The position numbers and the translations under genes were made by a program. A model generated the notes under the pieces. That model saw nothing but the letters and a program-made list of their open reading frames with translations, searched no databases and was not told the origin of the DNA. From an uncultured Opitutales bacterium (lineage in GTDB: Bacteria > Verrucomicrobiota > Verrucomicrobiia > Opitutales > Intestinicryptomonadaceae), in assembly GCA_900547395.1 (NCBI GenBank), contig URGP01000004.1, positions 50,917-114,916 of the forward strand: 64,000 nucleotides of DNA, read 5' to 3'. This document shows, piece by piece, positions 42,561 to 51,442 of this stretch (its first letter is position 1; every line of letters starts with the position of its first letter).

Positions 42561-43730
42561 ATGCTTAAATTGAATTTTTTGACTTTGACGCTTCTTTCAA
42601 TCTCCGCCCTCTCGCATGCCGAAACGCGCGGGAATGCCGATATTTATCCCGAATCTTCGCAGGCGGAGCAAACGGAAATACTGCCGATGCGAACTTATTG
42701 CGACATGCGCGAAGCTTCGATTTGGATTATGGCAAAACCAAATTCAAAACTGGAAATTTCGTCAAACGGCAAAACTTCGCAAATAACGACAAACGGCGAC
42801 GGAATTGCAACAGCGCGCCTAAACTCGCTTAAACCAAACACTGAATACGAATGCAAAATCGCCTACTCCGATAAAAAAGACCCGCCTGTTTTGCTAAGCG
42901 TAAAAACAATTCCCGACTATGAAAAACGCTCGCCCGCGCCCGATTTCAAATTCGCCATAATCGGCAGAGTGCATACTAACGACCCCGTCTTCGACGAACC
43001 GTTCAAAACTCCGGGCGGAGAATACGAAATTTTCGACGCCGTAAAAAAACAAAACCCTGACGCCGTAATTTGGGCAAACAACGGCGCAATGTTTAGAACT
43101 GCGGACTACGGAAGCCTTGGCGGAATGAAGGCAAGATACCGCGCTGAACGCTTAAATCCCTCGCTTAAAGGGCTTCTTGCGTCAGCCCCCAACTACGCAG
43201 TCATAGGCGAAGACTCATACGGCGCGCCGGATTCCGACAAGAACCTCTGGAACAAAAAAGACTCCGTAAATGCGTTTAAATCATTTTGGCTCAACCCGTC
43301 CTTTGGCGTAGGCTCGCAGGAAAACCTCGCCTCGTTTTTCAGATACGGAGATGCGGAAATCTTCCTTTTGGACGACTCCACAATGCGAAACAACCTCGAC
43401 TACAAAAACTCCCGCCCTGAAATGCTCGGCGAAGAGCAGTTAAACGGACTCTTGTCGTCCTTAAAAAAATCAAAGGCAAAATTTAAAATTGTTGTTTGCA
43501 ATTCTCCAATCACAAACCCCGTCGAAGACAAAGGCAACTTCGCTTTCTACAAGAAAGAGCGCAAAGACCTTTTGGACTTCATAAACGAAAACAAAATCGG
43601 CGGGGTTCTCTTTGTTTCCGCAAAGAAAGACTACGCAGAAATTACGAGAATGGTCAGGGCGGGAGCGCACGACTTGGTCGAAATAACAGTCGGACCCGCA
43701 ACGGCGCGCCCCGCAAAAAAACGCAACTGA
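42561..43730 (+). CDS. PhoD-like phosphatase homologue lacking metal ligands (frameshifted 3' end)
   Basis: A 389-residue exported protein (signal peptide to about 20, ALSHA) whose frame stops early. A beta-sandwich N-terminal domain (about 40-120) and a PhoD-like metallophosphatase domain follow. Scaffold motifs are intact: NDPVFDEPFKTPGGEYEIFDA, ARYRAERLNPSLKGLLASAP, SDKNLWNKKDSVNAFKSFW and LLDDSTMRNN. But the ligand motifs are changed: SC becomes GR, GDN becomes ANN, DDHDYG becomes GEDSYG, and GDRH becomes AKKD. It should therefore not be an active phosphatase of the usual mechanism. After an A7 run (43715-43721) the true C-terminus continues in another frame to 43902. Confidence 0.8.
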   Translation: MLKLNFLTLTLLSISALSHAETRGNADIYPESSQAEQTEILPMRTYCDMREASIWIMAKPNSKLEISSNGKTSQITTNGDGIATARLNSLKPNTEYECKIAYSDKKDPPVLLSVKTIPDYEKRSPAPDFKFAIIGRVHTNDPVFDEPFKTPGGEYEIFDAVKKQNPDAVIWANNGAMFRTADYGSLGGMKARYRAERLNPSLKGLLASAPNYAVIGEDSYGAPDSDKNLWNKKDSVNAFKSFWLNPSFGVGSQENLASFFRYGDAEIFLLDDSTMRNNLDYKNSRPEMLGEEQLNGLLSSLKKSKAKFKIVVCNSPITNPVEDKGNFAFYKKERKDLLDFINENKIGGVLFVSAKKDYAEITRMVRAGAHDLVEITVGPATARPAKKRN

Positions 43731-43902
43731 AGTAAACTTTTTCCGCTCGATAGGCTCGCTGGTTTTGCAAAGAAGCTTCGCCACCATAAGCTTTGAGGGA
43801 GACGAAAACGATAGACAAATAAAAATAGACTTTTTCAACAGCAAGGGAGAAAACCTGCTGACGCAAACAATCAAGGCTTCCGAGCTTTACAAGTTTGAAT
43901 GA
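43716..43902 (+). pseudogene. Out-of-frame C-terminus of the PhoD-like protein
   Basis: From 43732 the +1 frame is open for 56 codons to TGA at 43900-43902. It reads IGSLVLQRSFATISFEG and then QIKIDFFNSKGENL, which is the normal PhoD C-terminal 'GTLV..RNFG.L.F.G...R.L..R..DS.GK' domain. Removing one A from the A7 run at 43715-43721 joins both parts. It may be a real frameshift, RNA-polymerase slippage or a sequencing/assembly error. It overlaps the end of xseA by 32 bp. Confidence 0.8.
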
Positions 43903-45154
43903 CGCCTATTTGTCCGTCATTAAACCTTAGAGTGAAAGCCGCGTCTTTGGGCGCGGCTTTTGCTTGTTTTATGATGCGCCCGTCGCCGTCCAAAGCAATC
44001 GCAAAGCCCCTTGAAAGAACGCTGTCAACGCTCAAAAGTTCGAGCTGCTTTTCGCAAGCTTCAACCTTTTCCCCCAAAACAGCAATCGTACCAAGCGGAG
44101 AAAGCCCCTTAAACTGCGCATAGATTTGCGAAAGAGAATGCTTTTTTTCGGCAATGTTTTCAAGGCATAGCGAACGCAGGCGCGACTCTGTTTCGTCAAG
44201 CGAGATGGAAAGATTGTTCAGTTTATTTTGCGGGGAGCTTGCCCTAAAAAGAATTTGCGAAGACTCTAATTTTTCCCGCGCTTTAACAAGAATGTTTTTT
44301 ACGGCTTCGGAAACGGCGTTTTTTAAATTTGCAAAATTTTCCAAAGCCAAGTTAAATTCGCTTGAAATGTATTCGGCAGCTCCGCTCGGCGTTTCCGCGC
44401 GAAGGTCGGACGCAAAATCGCACAAAGAAAAATCGACCTCGTGCCCGACTGCGGAAATAGTCGGGATTTTGCATGCCGCAACGGCCCTTGCAACAATTTC
44501 CTCGTTAAAGCACCACAAGTCTTCGAGAGAGCCTCCTCCCCTTGCAAGGACAAGCAAATCCAAATCCAAACTCTCCGCCTTTTTTATTTGCGACACAATT
44601 TCCATTGCCGCCTCCGCGCCCTGCACGCGCGAGGGCAGAACAATAATTTCTCCTTTCCAGCCCCTGCGCCTCAAAATGCTTATGAAATCGCGCACCGCAG
44701 CCCCCGCAGGAGAAGTTATAATGCCGATTTTACGAGGAAGAAACGGCATCTTCTTTTTGTTTTCGGCGTCGAAAAGCCCCTCTTTTGCAAGCTTTTTTTT
44801 AAGCTCCTCAAAGCGCATTGCAAGGTCGCCGAAACCGTCGGGCATAACGGCTTTCACAATCATCTGGTAAGAGCCTCTGGCTTCGTAAAGCGATATTGCC
44901 CCATACGCCAAAATCTTCATTCCCTCTTTCAGCTCCACCGAAACTCCGCGCCTTGCATTTTTGAAAAGCACTGCGGAAAGCACGGCATTTTCGTCTTTTA
45001 AGCTGAAATACGTATGCCCGCTCGGATAAAGCTTCACGCCTGATACTTCGCCCCTTATCCAAAGTTCGGGAATGGAAGTTGCCAAAAGCATCTTAAAGCG
45101 GCTTGAAAACTCGCCCACGCTTAAAATTTCATCGCTCGATTTCAGAAATCCCAT
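43871..45154 (-). CDS. xseA: Exodeoxyribonuclease VII large subunit
   Basis: XseA is the catalytic subunit of Exo VII, which degrades single-stranded DNA. The 427-residue protein starts with an OB fold (LWIRGEVSGVKLYPSGHTYFSL) and has the catalytic region VRDFISILRRRGWKGEIIVLPSRVQGAEA, then ARGGGSLEDLWCFNEE and SAVGHEVDFSLCDFASDLRAETPSGAAE. It overlaps the VTT gene by 26 bp and ends the mqn-VTT-xseA transcription unit. xseB is not adjacent. Confidence 0.95.
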   Translation of the reverse strand: MGFLKSSDEILSVGEFSSRFKMLLATSIPELWIRGEVSGVKLYPSGHTYFSLKDENAVLSAVLFKNARRGVSVELKEGMKILAYGAISLYEARGSYQMIVKAVMPDGFGDLAMRFEELKKKLAKEGLFDAENKKKMPFLPRKIGIITSPAGAAVRDFISILRRRGWKGEIIVLPSRVQGAEAAMEIVSQIKKAESLDLDLLVLARGGGSLEDLWCFNEEIVARAVAACKIPTISAVGHEVDFSLCDFASDLRAETPSGAAEYISSEFNLALENFANLKNAVSEAVKNILVKAREKLESSQILFRASSPQNKLNNLSISLDETESRLRSLCLENIAEKKHSLSQIYAQFKGLSPLGTIAVLGEKVEACEKQLELLSVDSVLSRGFAIALDGDGRIIKQAKAAPKDAAFTLRFNDGQIGVIQTCKARKP

Positions 45155-45800
45155 ACTGTTTTCTTCTTTTTAAAATTCTCGCCGCCGCAATAAAAACGCA
45201 AATCAAGCTCGCGCCAAAGATGAGAGATGCAAAGTCTCCGCGCACAATTCCCTCCGAAAAATATATGTAGCCAGAAACGTGAAACGCCTGAATAATCATT
45301 GAAATTGCCATATACTTTTTAAAATCGACCCCCGAAAGCCCGAGCAGGTAATTTTGGACGCAAAGAGGATTGCCCGGAATCATGCGGACAAGAAAAACTA
45401 AATCCGCACCCGATTTTTTGGATATGTTGGGAATTTCAACACCGCGGCGGCTTAAAACTTTCCGCGCAAAATCGACAAATTTTCGGCTTATGAAATACGA
45501 AAAAGCCATATTGAAGACGACGCCGACATAGCATAAAAATATTACAATCAAAATGTTTTCACCGCTTGCGCCCGCCGCAAAGTAAACGGGGGTTATCGGC
45601 AAAACAAAAATCGGAAGCAAAAAGCACGCGAGCGGATAAGCCCAAAGCGGAAGAGCCTCAATCTGCTCAAATATTGCCGAAAGCAGAGCCTTGACTAATT
45701 CAGAAAGGCGCAATATTTCCGGCTCAAAAAAAAGAAGCAAAACCGCCGCCGCAAAAACTGCGGCAAGAAAAGCCAATGAAAAACATACCGCCTTTTTCAT
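45129..45800 (-). CDS. VTT-domain (TVP38/TMEM64, DedA-like) membrane protein
   Basis: A 223-residue protein with an N-terminal helix and five or so further membrane segments. The VTT core is seen in LPLWAYPLACFLLPIFVLPITPVYFAAGA and in FLVRMIPGNPLCVQNYLLGLSGVDFKKYM. VTT/DedA proteins are linked to lipid scrambling or flippase work, in some cases of undecaprenyl phosphate. The exact substrate is unknown. It sits between mqnB (4 nt gap) and xseA (overlap), so it is in the menaquinone operon by position. Confidence 0.85.
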   Translation of the reverse strand: MKKAVCFSLAFLAAVFAAAVLLLFFEPEILRLSELVKALLSAIFEQIEALPLWAYPLACFLLPIFVLPITPVYFAAGASGENILIVIFLCYVGVVFNMAFSYFISRKFVDFARKVLSRRGVEIPNISKKSGADLVFLVRMIPGNPLCVQNYLLGLSGVDFKKYMAISMIIQAFHVSGYIYFSEGIVRGDFASLIFGASLICVFIAAARILKRRKQYGISEIER

Positions 45801-45804
45801 AAAA

Positions 45805-46371
45805 CTATTTTAAGAAATTTGAAACGGCGCATTCAAGATTTTTTATGACAAGCGGAATATTCTTTTTAATGTCGCACCCCTCGGAAAAATCGCTTGCAAC
45901 CTTTACTGAAGAAAAGTTTTCAAGCGGAAAATTCAAAATAGAAAGAGACTTCAAAATTCCGTAGCATTCCATATCGACAAAATCGGCAATGCCCGCATAG
46001 CGAATGCGCTCTTCGTCTTTTTTTACCGACCTGCTTGAAGAAACCAAAGTGTTTGGATTTTCACTTAGAAAAAACTCGTCTTTGCAAAAATCATCGGCGC
46101 AAACGACCTTCCCGATTTCAAACACGTCCCCTACTTTTCCCTTTTTTCCAAGTATCCCGCAGGCTCCCGCATTCAGCATTTCTGAAATGTCAAATTTGCG
46201 CACAATGTATTGGACGCAAAGCGCAGCGGAGAGCATTCCGACACCCGAAACCGCAAGCAAAGAATTGTCAGCCGCGAAAACCTCAAAGTTTTCGCTTTCG
46301 ATTTTCTTGAAACCGAAAGCCGATATTGCGAAATCGGCTTCAAGGCGCGTTGCGAAAATTGCGGCTTTCAT
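45805..46371 (-). CDS. mqnB: Futalosine hydrolase
   Basis: A 188-residue nucleoside phosphorylase/MTA-SAH nucleosidase-fold protein, which removes hypoxanthine (or adenine) from futalosine. It begins AAIFATRLEADFA, has AVSGVGMLSAALCVQYIV and NAGACGILGKKGKVGDVF, and ends with the purine-site segment VDMECYGIL and VASDFSEG. It is divergent and short, so by sequence alone MTAN is possible. The position between mqnD and the VTT gene supports MqnB. It overlaps mqnD by 4 bp. Confidence 0.88.
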   Translation of the reverse strand: MKAAIFATRLEADFAISAFGFKKIESENFEVFAADNSLLAVSGVGMLSAALCVQYIVRKFDISEMLNAGACGILGKKGKVGDVFEIGKVVCADDFCKDEFFLSENPNTLVSSSRSVKKDEERIRYAGIADFVDMECYGILKSLSILNFPLENFSSVKVASDFSEGCDIKKNIPLVIKNLECAVSNFLK

Positions 46372-47117
46372 TTTAAAAGCAAATTTGAAATTAAAGAGTC
46401 TTTAATTTTAGAAATGTCGTAAGTAAACTCGTTTACAAACGCCACTATGTGGCTGTGCAAAACGTCCTCTTGAAGATGCTGTGCATAATGCCTTACAAGA
46501 GGCAAAGTTTCGTCAAAATGCCCAAACGAATACTTTACAGACTTTCTGATTTCGTCTTCTATCGCGCCCTTTAAACTCGCAAAATCCTTGCGCACGCAAA
46601 TGCACCCGAGCGGCACTGGAAGCCCCGTTTTTTTCGTCCAATAATCCCCCAAGTCTTCGACAAGTTCCAAGCCGTAATCCTTATAAACAAACCTGCCCTC
46701 GTGTATCAACACCCCCGCGTCAATTTCATTTCTTGAAAAGGCGGGAAGAATGTCGCTAAAAAGCATGGGGAATATTTCGGCGTCTTTGCCCGCATAAAAC
46801 CTGTAAAGCAATGCCGCCGTGGTGTTAAGCCCGGGAACTGCAACCCTGCCCCCGCTCCAACCGCGCCTTGCCACAAAAACAGGGCCGGTTTCAATTCCAA
46901 GAGCCGCCCCCGCGTCCAGAAGCTCGTACTTGTCGCGGTTTGCCAAATACGCGGGAAACGAAAGCTTCGTTATCGGATATTTCGCCTCAAAGGCAAATTC
47001 GTTCAAGGTTTCTATGTCGTGCCGCTCAAATTCAAAATCGAGATTTTTTCCGATTTTCGATATCATCGCAAAAAATGCGAATGTGTCGTTGGGACAAGGT
47101 GTTATTGCGAATTTCAT
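46368..47117 (-). CDS. mqnD: 1,4-dihydroxy-6-naphthoate synthase
   Basis: Converts cyclic dehypoxanthine futalosine to 1,4-dihydroxy-6-naphthoate in the futalosine pathway. The 249-residue periplasmic-binding-protein-like fold opens FAITPCPNDTFAFFAM and contains TKLSFPAYLANRDKYELLDAG and VLIHEGRFVYKDYGLELVEDLG, then PLGCICVRKD. It overlaps mqnB and mqnC by 4 bp on each side. Confidence 0.95.
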   Translation of the reverse strand: MKFAITPCPNDTFAFFAMISKIGKNLDFEFERHDIETLNEFAFEAKYPITKLSFPAYLANRDKYELLDAGAALGIETGPVFVARRGWSGGRVAVPGLNTTAALLYRFYAGKDAEIFPMLFSDILPAFSRNEIDAGVLIHEGRFVYKDYGLELVEDLGDYWTKKTGLPVPLGCICVRKDFASLKGAIEDEIRKSVKYSFGHFDETLPLVRHYAQHLQEDVLHSHIVAFVNEFTYDISKIKDSLISNLLLK

Positions 47118-48169
47118 TGCCGTAATTTTTTGTAAAATCCGTCGCGGGCAAATGGAATTTTGCCGGCGTTTTCTATTGTTTTGCGCATTCCCAAAGCAGT
47201 TGTGCTGTTTTGAATGCCCGCGCTTTTTACAACCATTTCATCCATCAGAACTCCTCCCATGTCGTTTGAGCCCATCATTATGGCAAGCTCCGCTACTTTC
47301 ATGCCCTCGGTGAGCCACCCCGACTGCACGACATTTATATTGTCCAAAAATATCCTCGCAAGTGCTATGGTTTTTAAAAATTCGGGGGCGGAAACTCTTT
47401 TAATATGGCTCATGCGCGTATTTTCAGGGGCGAGAGGCCATGCTATAAACGCCTTGAATACGCCAAGTTCGTCCTGCATATCGCGCACCAAATTAAGATG
47501 CTCCAAACGGTCCTCAAAAGTTTCGCCCATGCCGAAAGTCATCGTTGCCGAAGAATATATGCCGTTTTCTTTAAGGGCGCAGATTACGCTCTTCCACTCT
47601 TCGACGCTCGTTTTTAAAGGGGACACGTCTTTTCTGATTTTTTCTACAAGCATGTCCGCAGCCCCCGGTATGGAATCGGCTCCCGCCTCTTTCAGCCTTC
47701 TTACGCACTCTGAAATGCCAATGTTCGCGTTGCGCGCAAATACAAAAATTTCAGACGGAGAGAAGACATGCAAAAACATCTTGGGGCATTGAGCCTTTAT
47801 TTTTCTTAAAATCGAACACGCCCAATCCAAGCTAACGTCTTTGCTTAACCCGCCTTGAAGCATAATCTGCACCGCGCCGTTTTTCTCGGAACGCTTTGCG
47901 ATTTCCAAAATTTCATCGTCGGTTAAAAAGAATTTTTCGATGACGCCCGCGCGCGCGTGGTAGGCGCAAAACTTGCACTTTGCAAAGCAATCGTTTGAAT
48001 AGTTTATCATTCGGTTTACGATGTAGCTTACTTCGTTTCCCAAATTCATCGCCCTGTGCCTCGCCTGCGCAAGGCGCGCAAAATCAAATATCGAAGCGTC
48101 CCTCAAAGACAGTGCCTCTTCAACCGTTATCCTCGCGTTTTCCGAAACTTTTTTAAGCAAATTTTCCAT
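47114..48169 (-). CDS. mqnC: Cyclic dehypoxanthinyl futalosine synthase
   Basis: Radical SAM enzyme that cyclises dehypoxanthine futalosine. The ATG at 48169 (MENLLKKVSE) gives 351 residues and has AGGGA upstream; a longer reading to 48199 would overlap mqnA further. The cluster motif CFAKCKFC gives Cys61, Cys65 and Cys68. Other features are AVQIMLQGGLSKDVSLDW, GADSIPGAADMLVEKIRK and SATMTFGMGETFEDR. It lies between mqnD and mqnA with short overlaps. Confidence 0.95.
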   Translation of the reverse strand: MENLLKKVSENARITVEEALSLRDASIFDFARLAQARHRAMNLGNEVSYIVNRMINYSNDCFAKCKFCAYHARAGVIEKFFLTDDEILEIAKRSEKNGAVQIMLQGGLSKDVSLDWACSILRKIKAQCPKMFLHVFSPSEIFVFARNANIGISECVRRLKEAGADSIPGAADMLVEKIRKDVSPLKTSVEEWKSVICALKENGIYSSATMTFGMGETFEDRLEHLNLVRDMQDELGVFKAFIAWPLAPENTRMSHIKRVSAPEFLKTIALARIFLDNINVVQSGWLTEGMKVAELAIMMGSNDMGGVLMDEMVVKSAGIQNSTTALGMRKTIENAGKIPFARDGFYKKLRQ

Positions 48170-48905
48170 CGAAAATATCCCTCGTTTTTTTAAAGGCAAA
48201 TTCGTCCATGCGGTACTTCAGCCCCGAATAGTAGAGCCTTGCGTCATCTGCCGAAAAATTCGGCTTGCCAAGCGCAACCGCCGCAAGTTCGCAATACCGC
48301 CCAATGTTTTTTTCAAATTCTAAAAGCGAATTTTCATAGTACGCAAAAATTTCGCCCTTTATTTCGTCATAAATTTCGCGCTTCACGGCTATGCAAGAAC
48401 ATATCAAAGGCGCATTGAAAGTCTCGCGCCAAAGTTCCCCTACGTCGAATTTAAAAGCGAATTTTGAAGAGTACGTCATCGCCAAATCGCCAATCATCAA
48501 AGCGGCGTCGGCTTCTTCAACTGAGTTTGACCTGTTTTCAAACACGTCAAAGCCAAATTTAAATTTTGAAACTGCGGAAAGCGCCGCTATCGAATTTTCC
48601 GAAAAAGAAGTGGCGAAAACTTTTTTCCCTTTTAAATCTCCAAATTCAAAGTTTGAAAAAAGCTCGATTGATTTCACTTCCCCGTCGGTTGCTATGCAAA
48701 AATTCGGCAAACGCGCATAAGATTTTTCAATATCTTTGTAGGCAAAAAATGAAACTGCTGAAATATCCAACGCGCCATCGCGGCACATATTGTTTAGCTT
48801 TGACGGCGCAAGGGAAAAAGTTTTGCGCGCAAACGGAAACCGCTCAGCGCAAAGTTTCAGCGGAATGAAATTTATAAATGAAATTTCCCCGACGTTAAGA
48901 AACAT
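48153..48905 (-). CDS. mqnA: Chorismate dehydratase
   Basis: MqnA makes 3-enolpyruvylbenzoate from chorismate, the entry to the futalosine pathway. The 250-residue PBP-like protein has VGEISFINFIPL at the start, LAPSKLNNMCRDGALDISAVSFFAY, then NSVEEADAALMIGDLAM and an C-terminal helical part with FDVGELWRETFNAPLICS. It is closely related in fold to MqnD but distinct. It overlaps mqnE by 11 bp. Confidence 0.93.
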   Translation of the reverse strand: MFLNVGEISFINFIPLKLCAERFPFARKTFSLAPSKLNNMCRDGALDISAVSFFAYKDIEKSYARLPNFCIATDGEVKSIELFSNFEFGDLKGKKVFATSFSENSIAALSAVSKFKFGFDVFENRSNSVEEADAALMIGDLAMTYSSKFAFKFDVGELWRETFNAPLICSCIAVKREIYDEIKGEIFAYYENSLLEFEKNIGRYCELAAVALGKPNFSADDARLYYSGLKYRMDEFAFKKTRDIFDGKFA

Positions 48906-49911
48906 AATTTGAATTTGTCAAAACAGGCTCAAAACCCGCCGATTTTATTATAAATTCAAGCTTCTTGCCGTCCCTGTCGGAAACCTTCGCGCCCGCAGAA
49001 ACCGCGACTTCCTCATGCCAGTGCGTTCCGCCGATGTCGTCTGCACCAAAGCACAAAAGAACTTGAACCAAACGCTCGTCAAAATGGGTTATGGGAACTC
49101 TTATGTGCGGAAAGTTGTCCAATGCAACCCTTGCAAGGGCGCATATTTTCGCATCGTACGTCGCTGACGAAGACGAGGCAATTTCGCTCTTTCCCTTTCT
49201 GAACGGAAGCGGAACAAAAGCCTTGAAGCCCCCTGTTTCGTCCTGCAAATCCCTAAGCTTTAAAAGATGGTCCGCGACGTCTTCGGGGGTTTCTATATGC
49301 CCGTAGAGCATTGTTGCGTTTGTTTTCAGGCCCGATTTGTGCGCAACGCGCATGGCATCAAGCCACTCTTCGCCTGTCAGCTTGTTGGGGGTTATGCGCT
49401 TTCGAACTTCGGGATTGAAAATTTCAGCTCCGCCGCCGGGAAGCGCGTTTACACCCGCGCCCTGCAAAATTTCATAAATTTTTGAAAGGGGCTTGCCCGA
49501 TATTTTCGACATCAAAACGCATTCTGAAACAGTGAAAGCCACAATGTTGAAATCCGGATTTGCGCTTTTTGCCGCTTTTACGACATCCACATAATATTCG
49601 AGCGGAAGCTTTGAGTATATGCCGCCTATAATATGGATTTCAAGCGCACCCGCCGCCGCAAAATTCAACGCTCTTTTGTGTACTTCGTCCGCGCTCAGAA
49701 CATACGCGCCGTCCTGCCCTTCCCTGCGCGCAAAAGAGCAAATCGGGCATAGAGCCTCGCAAGTGTTTGAATAAGTTATTGCGGCGTTTATCGTGTAATG
49801 GGCGCGGTTGCCGTAGAGCCTGCGCCTAAACGCATCGGCGAGCTCTCCGAGTTCGACGGGGTTGCCGTTTAAAAGGCTTACGGCAGTTTTTGCATCTATT
49901 CTATCATTCAT
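48895..49911 (-). CDS. mqnE: Aminodeoxyfutalosine synthase
   Basis: Radical SAM enzyme joining 3-enolpyruvylbenzoate and SAM into aminodeoxyfutalosine. The start is either GTG at 49917 or ATG at 49911; I favour the ATG (MNDRIDAKTAVSLL). The cluster motif is CEALCPIC (Cys51, Cys55, Cys58), followed by YVLSADEVHKRALNFAAAG and IIGGIYSKLPLEYYVDVV. It is the first gene of mqnE-A-C-D-B, transcribed from a promoter at 49926-49954. No mqnX deaminase is present, so MqnB may act directly on the amino form. Confidence 0.94.
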   Translation of the reverse strand: MNDRIDAKTAVSLLNGNPVELGELADAFRRRLYGNRAHYTINAAITYSNTCEALCPICSFARREGQDGAYVLSADEVHKRALNFAAAGALEIHIIGGIYSKLPLEYYVDVVKAAKSANPDFNIVAFTVSECVLMSKISGKPLSKIYEILQGAGVNALPGGGAEIFNPEVRKRITPNKLTGEEWLDAMRVAHKSGLKTNATMLYGHIETPEDVADHLLKLRDLQDETGGFKAFVPLPFRKGKSEIASSSSATYDAKICALARVALDNFPHIRVPITHFDERLVQVLLCFGADDIGGTHWHEEVAVSAGAKVSDRDGKKLEFIIKSAGFEPVLTNSNYVS

Positions 49912-49925
49912 TTGCACAAAAGTTT

Positions 49926-49954
49926 ATAATCGCCTTTTCCGCCGTGATTGTCAA
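49926..49954 (-). promoter_or_regulatory. Candidate mqn operon promoter
   Basis: On the minus strand TTGACA (49949-49954) and GATTAT (49926-49931) are 17 bp apart. Transcription would start about 8 nt before the ATG at 49911, which leaves almost no leader. Confidence 0.55.
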
Positions 49955-50023
49955 TTTGTAATAATGCAAAAAAATCTTTTTTAAATATTGATTTTTCCGA
50001 GATTGTAATTATGGATTTTATGT

Positions 50024-51376
50024 ATGAAAATAAAAATCGCTATCGTAATTTTGGCAGTGCTGGCATCGGCGTTTTTTCTTGTCAGGAATTCGGGGAAAGT
50101 CCCAAGCGGCACTCCGCATGAAAAAGCCTTATATGTAATTGAAAACAACTCATGCCTAAGCTGCCACGATTTCAACGCAAAAAAACCGTTTTACGCAAAG
50201 CTTCCTATTGCGGGCGCACTTGTAGAGCAGGATATTTTGTATGCTACGCGCTCGATTGATTTGAGCCAAGTCGTAAAAAACTTAAAGGAAGGCAAAAGTG
50301 TCGGCGAAGTCGATTTGTCGAAAATCGCCTACTCCGCGGAATTTGGCACGATGCCTCCTTTGCAATATTCCCTCTTCCACTGGAAAAGCCATTTAAACAA
50401 GGAAGAAAGAAACGCCATTTTGGACTGGGTAAAAATAGAGCGCCAAAAGCTCTCCCAAAATAGCGGCGTTGCAAAAGAATTTGAAAACGAGCCCGTGCGC
50501 CCGCTAAATCCCGCGCCCAAAACAAATCCTGCAAAAGTCGCGCTCGGAAAAGAGCTTTATAACGATACTCGCCTTTCAAAAGACAACACCGTATCATGCG
50601 CCACGTGCCACAATCTTTCATTGGGCGGAGTTGACAGACTGAGATATTCAAAAGGCGTTGACGGCAAGCTTGGCGGAGTAAACGCCCCGACGGTGTTTAA
50701 TTCCACATTCCACCACCGCCAATTCTGGGACGGCAGAGCCGCAAATTTGGAAGAGCAGGCGGGCGGCCCACCGACAAACCCCGTCGAAATGGCTTCGGAC
50801 TCTTGGGACGAAATTTGCAAAAAGTTAGATGCAGACCAACAGTTTAAGGAACGATTCCTGAAAGTATATCCCGAAGGAATAACCCAAAAAACAGTGTGCG
50901 ATGCCATTGCCGAATTTGAGCGCACCCTCGTAACTCCGAATGCGCCGTTTGACAAATATTTGAAAGGCGACAAAACCGCGATGACAAAAGAGCAAATCGA
51001 AGGCTACGAGCTTTTCAAAAAGGCGAAATGTGCGACCTGCCACGCAGGGCACAATTTGGGAGGTCTTACCTTCGAGCACATGGGGCTTTTGAAGGATTAC
51101 TTTGCCGACAGGGGCGAAGTAAATGACAACGACAACGGGCTTTACAATTTCCAAAAGGACGATAAAAATATGGGCAGGTTTAAAACTCCGACTTTGAGAA
51201 ATGTCGCCCTTACCTATCCGTATTTCCATGACGGCACGGTAAAAACTTTGGAAGAAGCGGCATCGCACATGCTGAAATACCAATCGGGCGTAAGCCTTTC
51301 AAAAGACGACATCAAAAAAATTGTTTCATTCCTCGAAGCCCTCACGGGAGAGTTTGAAGGTAAACCCTTGAAATAA
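50024..51376 (+). CDS. Triheme cytochrome c peroxidase, YhjA-like
   Basis: A 450-residue exported protein with an N-terminal helix (about 4-21) that may stay as a membrane anchor. It has three CxxCH sites: CLSCH (44-48), CATCH (192-196) and CATCH (336-340). The last two belong to a standard diheme peroxidase pair, with GGVNAPTVFNSTFH and FWDGRAANLEEQAGGP between them. The extra N-terminal heme domain (about 30-145, with GTMPP giving a possible Met110 ligand) matches the triheme quinol peroxidases (YhjA/Ccp of E. coli), which draw electrons from quinol. It is divergent from the menaquinone operon. A strong terminator follows. Confidence 0.9.
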   Translation: MKIKIAIVILAVLASAFFLVRNSGKVPSGTPHEKALYVIENNSCLSCHDFNAKKPFYAKLPIAGALVEQDILYATRSIDLSQVVKNLKEGKSVGEVDLSKIAYSAEFGTMPPLQYSLFHWKSHLNKEERNAILDWVKIERQKLSQNSGVAKEFENEPVRPLNPAPKTNPAKVALGKELYNDTRLSKDNTVSCATCHNLSLGGVDRLRYSKGVDGKLGGVNAPTVFNSTFHHRQFWDGRAANLEEQAGGPPTNPVEMASDSWDEICKKLDADQQFKERFLKVYPEGITQKTVCDAIAEFERTLVTPNAPFDKYLKGDKTAMTKEQIEGYELFKKAKCATCHAGHNLGGLTFEHMGLLKDYFADRGEVNDNDNGLYNFQKDDKNMGRFKTPTLRNVALTYPYFHDGTVKTLEEAASHMLKYQSGVSLSKDDIKKIVSFLEALTGEFEGKPLK

Positions 51377-51407
51377 AAACGAATTGAAGTAATTTTAACG
51401 CGCAAAA

Positions 51408-51438
51408 AAAAACCGCATATTTTTTTATGCGGTTTTTT
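51408..51438. terminator. Bidirectional terminator between peroxidase and nucleotidyltransferase
   Basis: AAAAACCGCATA (51408-51419) pairs with TATGCGGTTTTT (51426-51437) around T6. A's and T's flank both sides. Confidence 0.9.
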
Positions 51439-51442
51439 CTTT

